The notes below the pieces were generated by a model, which was not told the origin of the DNA, did no database searches, and was given only the letters and a program-made list of their open reading frames with translations. Below are positions 7,606 to 8,628 of a DNA stretch of 8,628 nucleotides, piece after piece (position 1 is the stretch's first letter; each line of letters begins with the position of its first letter). The translations under genes were made by a program, and so were the position numbers. The stretch is from the NCBI GenBank assembly GCA_020720705.1, contig DYOJ01000091.1:1-8628 (forward strand). The letters run 5' to 3'. This stretch comes from Acetofilamentum sp. GTDB taxonomy: Bacteria; Bacteroidota; Bacteroidia; Bacteroidales; JAADGE01.

Positions 7606-8562
7606 ATGAAAATCTCTGAAAAATTCAAAAATACAGACAAAACGTATTTTTCATTTGAAATACTTCCACCGTTAAAGGGCAAAAATATTGACGATATTTA
7701 TAAGGAAATAGACCCTTTGATTGAGTTTAACCCCATGAATATCAATGTAACTTACCACCAACACGAAACAGTGTTCATTGAGGACGGTAACGGTGTTTTT
7801 AGAAAACGTACTGTGCGAAAACGCCCCGGTACTGTAGCTTTGGCTGCCGCCATAAATTACCGATACCCCCAAACGATTGTCGTGCCTCATTTAATTTGCG
7901 GCGGATTATCTCAAAACGAAATCGAAGATATTTTGGTGGATTTAAACTTCCTGAATATTCATAACATTCTTGCTCTCAGGGGAGATGCTCAGAAGGGACA
8001 ACGCTATTTTATTCCCGAACCGGAAGGACACGAACATACGGTTGATATGGTGCATCAGATATCAAACATAAATCGCGGAAAATATCTTGAAGACGGAATG
8101 AAGAACAGTACAGGAATGAATTTTTGTATCGGTGTTGCAGGGTATCCGGAGAAGCACATTGAAGCTCCGAACATGAAAACAGACCTTGCGTTTTTGAAGC
8201 AAAAAGTTGATGCCGGAGCGGAATATATCGTAACGCAAATGTTTTTTGATAATCAAAAATATTTCGATTTTGTGGATGCCTGCCGTGAAATAGGTATTAC
8301 CGTTCCGATAATACCGGGCGTAAAACCGATACGTAATCTGTCTGATTTTAAATTACTTCCGCAAGTATTTAATATTGACTTCCCGGATACATTGACGACT
8401 GAATTACAAAATGCCAAAGACGACAAAGCTGCCATGCAAATCGGAATCGAATGGACTGTTCAGCAATCAAAAGAGTTGATAGCTCGAAAAGTGCCTGCGG
8501 TTCATTATTACACGATTGGAAAATCGGATAATATCTGCCAAATTGCAAAGCTTGTGTTTTAG
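7606..8562 (+). CDS. metF: Methylenetetrahydrofolate reductase MetF
   Basis: This FAD-dependent cytosolic enzyme reduces 5,10-methylenetetrahydrofolate to 5-methyltetrahydrofolate, the methyl donor for methionine synthesis. The 318-residue product has the TIM-barrel landmarks of the family. YFSFEILPP (14-22) contains E18, matching the catalytic glutamate of E. coli MetF. PHLICGG is the next barrel strand, ALRGD (123-127) contributes to flavin binding, and FCIGVAGYPEKH is the substrate-binding region. QMFFD (211-215) carries the substrate-contacting glutamine. The frame is open from an ATG at 7558, but the 16 extra residues have no family counterpart, and the ATG at 7606 gives the normal family length, so it was chosen. 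No Shine-Dalgarno sequence is seen. The 124-bp upstream gap shows no recognisable SAM or other riboswitch. The composition returns to that of the GT117 gene, so this looks like resident chromosome flanking the accessory unit. Confidence 0.95.
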   Translation: MKISEKFKNTDKTYFSFEILPPLKGKNIDDIYKEIDPLIEFNPMNINVTYHQHETVFIEDGNGVFRKRTVRKRPGTVALAAAINYRYPQTIVVPHLICGGLSQNEIEDILVDLNFLNIHNILALRGDAQKGQRYFIPEPEGHEHTVDMVHQISNINRGKYLEDGMKNSTGMNFCIGVAGYPEKHIEAPNMKTDLAFLKQKVDAGAEYIVTQMFFDNQKYFDFVDACREIGITVPIIPGVKPIRNLSDFKLLPQVFNIDFPDTLTTELQNAKDDKAAMQIGIEWTVQQSKELIARKVPAVHYYTIGKSDNICQIAKLVF

Positions 8563-8587
8563 CCTGAAAACTTCAAGGATTTTTCAC

Positions 8588-8622
8588 AGTTGAAAGTTGA
8601 TAAAGTTGAAAGTTAGAAAGTT
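8588..8622. repeat. AAAGTT-rich intergenic repeat cluster
   Basis: AAAGTT occurs four times, starting at 8593, 8602, 8609 and 8617. The longer unit AGTTGAAAGTT is present at 8588-8598 and again at 8604-8614. The cluster starts 26 bases after the metF stop and continues to near the window edge, so its full extent is unknown. AACTTCAA (8569-8576) can pair imperfectly with the TTGAAAGTT units, but no T tract follows, so no terminator is called. Similar simple GAAAGTT-type intergenic runs are, from general familiarity, seen in other Bacteroidota genomes. Confidence 0.5.
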
Positions 8623-8628
8623 ATTATA

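Noticed and set aside
7606..8562. Functional link between metF and the neighbouring SAM-dependent DNA methyltransferase.
   Set aside because: MetF does feed methionine and hence SAM synthesis, but it is a housekeeping gene with resident-type composition and lies beyond a terminator-like hairpin. Adjacency alone does not support a shared system.

Overview
The window looks like a piece of a Bacteroidota chromosome. The evidence is an intact DUF2723-family (CAZy GT117-type) membrane protein, a family typical of that phylum; a MetF of the roughly 318-residue length usual there; AT-rich start regions without Shine-Dalgarno sequences; and one exact match to the Bacteroidota -7 promoter box (TAnnTTTG). 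No genus can be named from the sequence alone. All genes lie on the + strand.

Layout: positions 1-284 are non-coding, AT-rich, and begin with three copies of TGAATTTC spaced 11 bp apart. Positions 285-3848 encode the large DUF2723/GT117 membrane protein, closed by a strong intrinsic terminator at 3868-3897. Positions 4003-7481 hold two tightly linked genes separated by 2 nt. The first is a 948-residue Eco57I-like adenine-specific DNA methyltransferase with its own target-recognition region. The second is a 209-residue protein with a PD-(D/E)XK nuclease signature. A weak terminator-like hairpin follows at 7484-7505. Positions 7606-8562 encode MetF, the folate/methionine-pathway reductase, and the window ends in a run of AAAGTT-type repeats.

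The two-gene unit in the middle is the accessory part. It is more AT-rich than its flanks: spot counts give 28% G+C at 6421-6480 and 15% at 7021-7080, against 47% at 2101-2160 and 45% at 8281-8340. It sits between two housekeeping-type genes. It reads as a restriction-modification-like defence cassette in which modification and sequence recognition are in one polypeptide and the nuclease is a separate small protein, instead of being fused as in classical type IIG enzymes. A run of ten T residues lies early in the methyltransferase gene, where a one-base gain or loss would stop translation at once or within about 20 codons, so the cassette may be phase variable.

For both the methyltransferase and MetF the longest open frame overextends the gene. 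The better starts are internal ATGs at 4003 and 7606. No RNA genes, CRISPR arrays, insertion sequences or tRNA-type attachment sites were seen.
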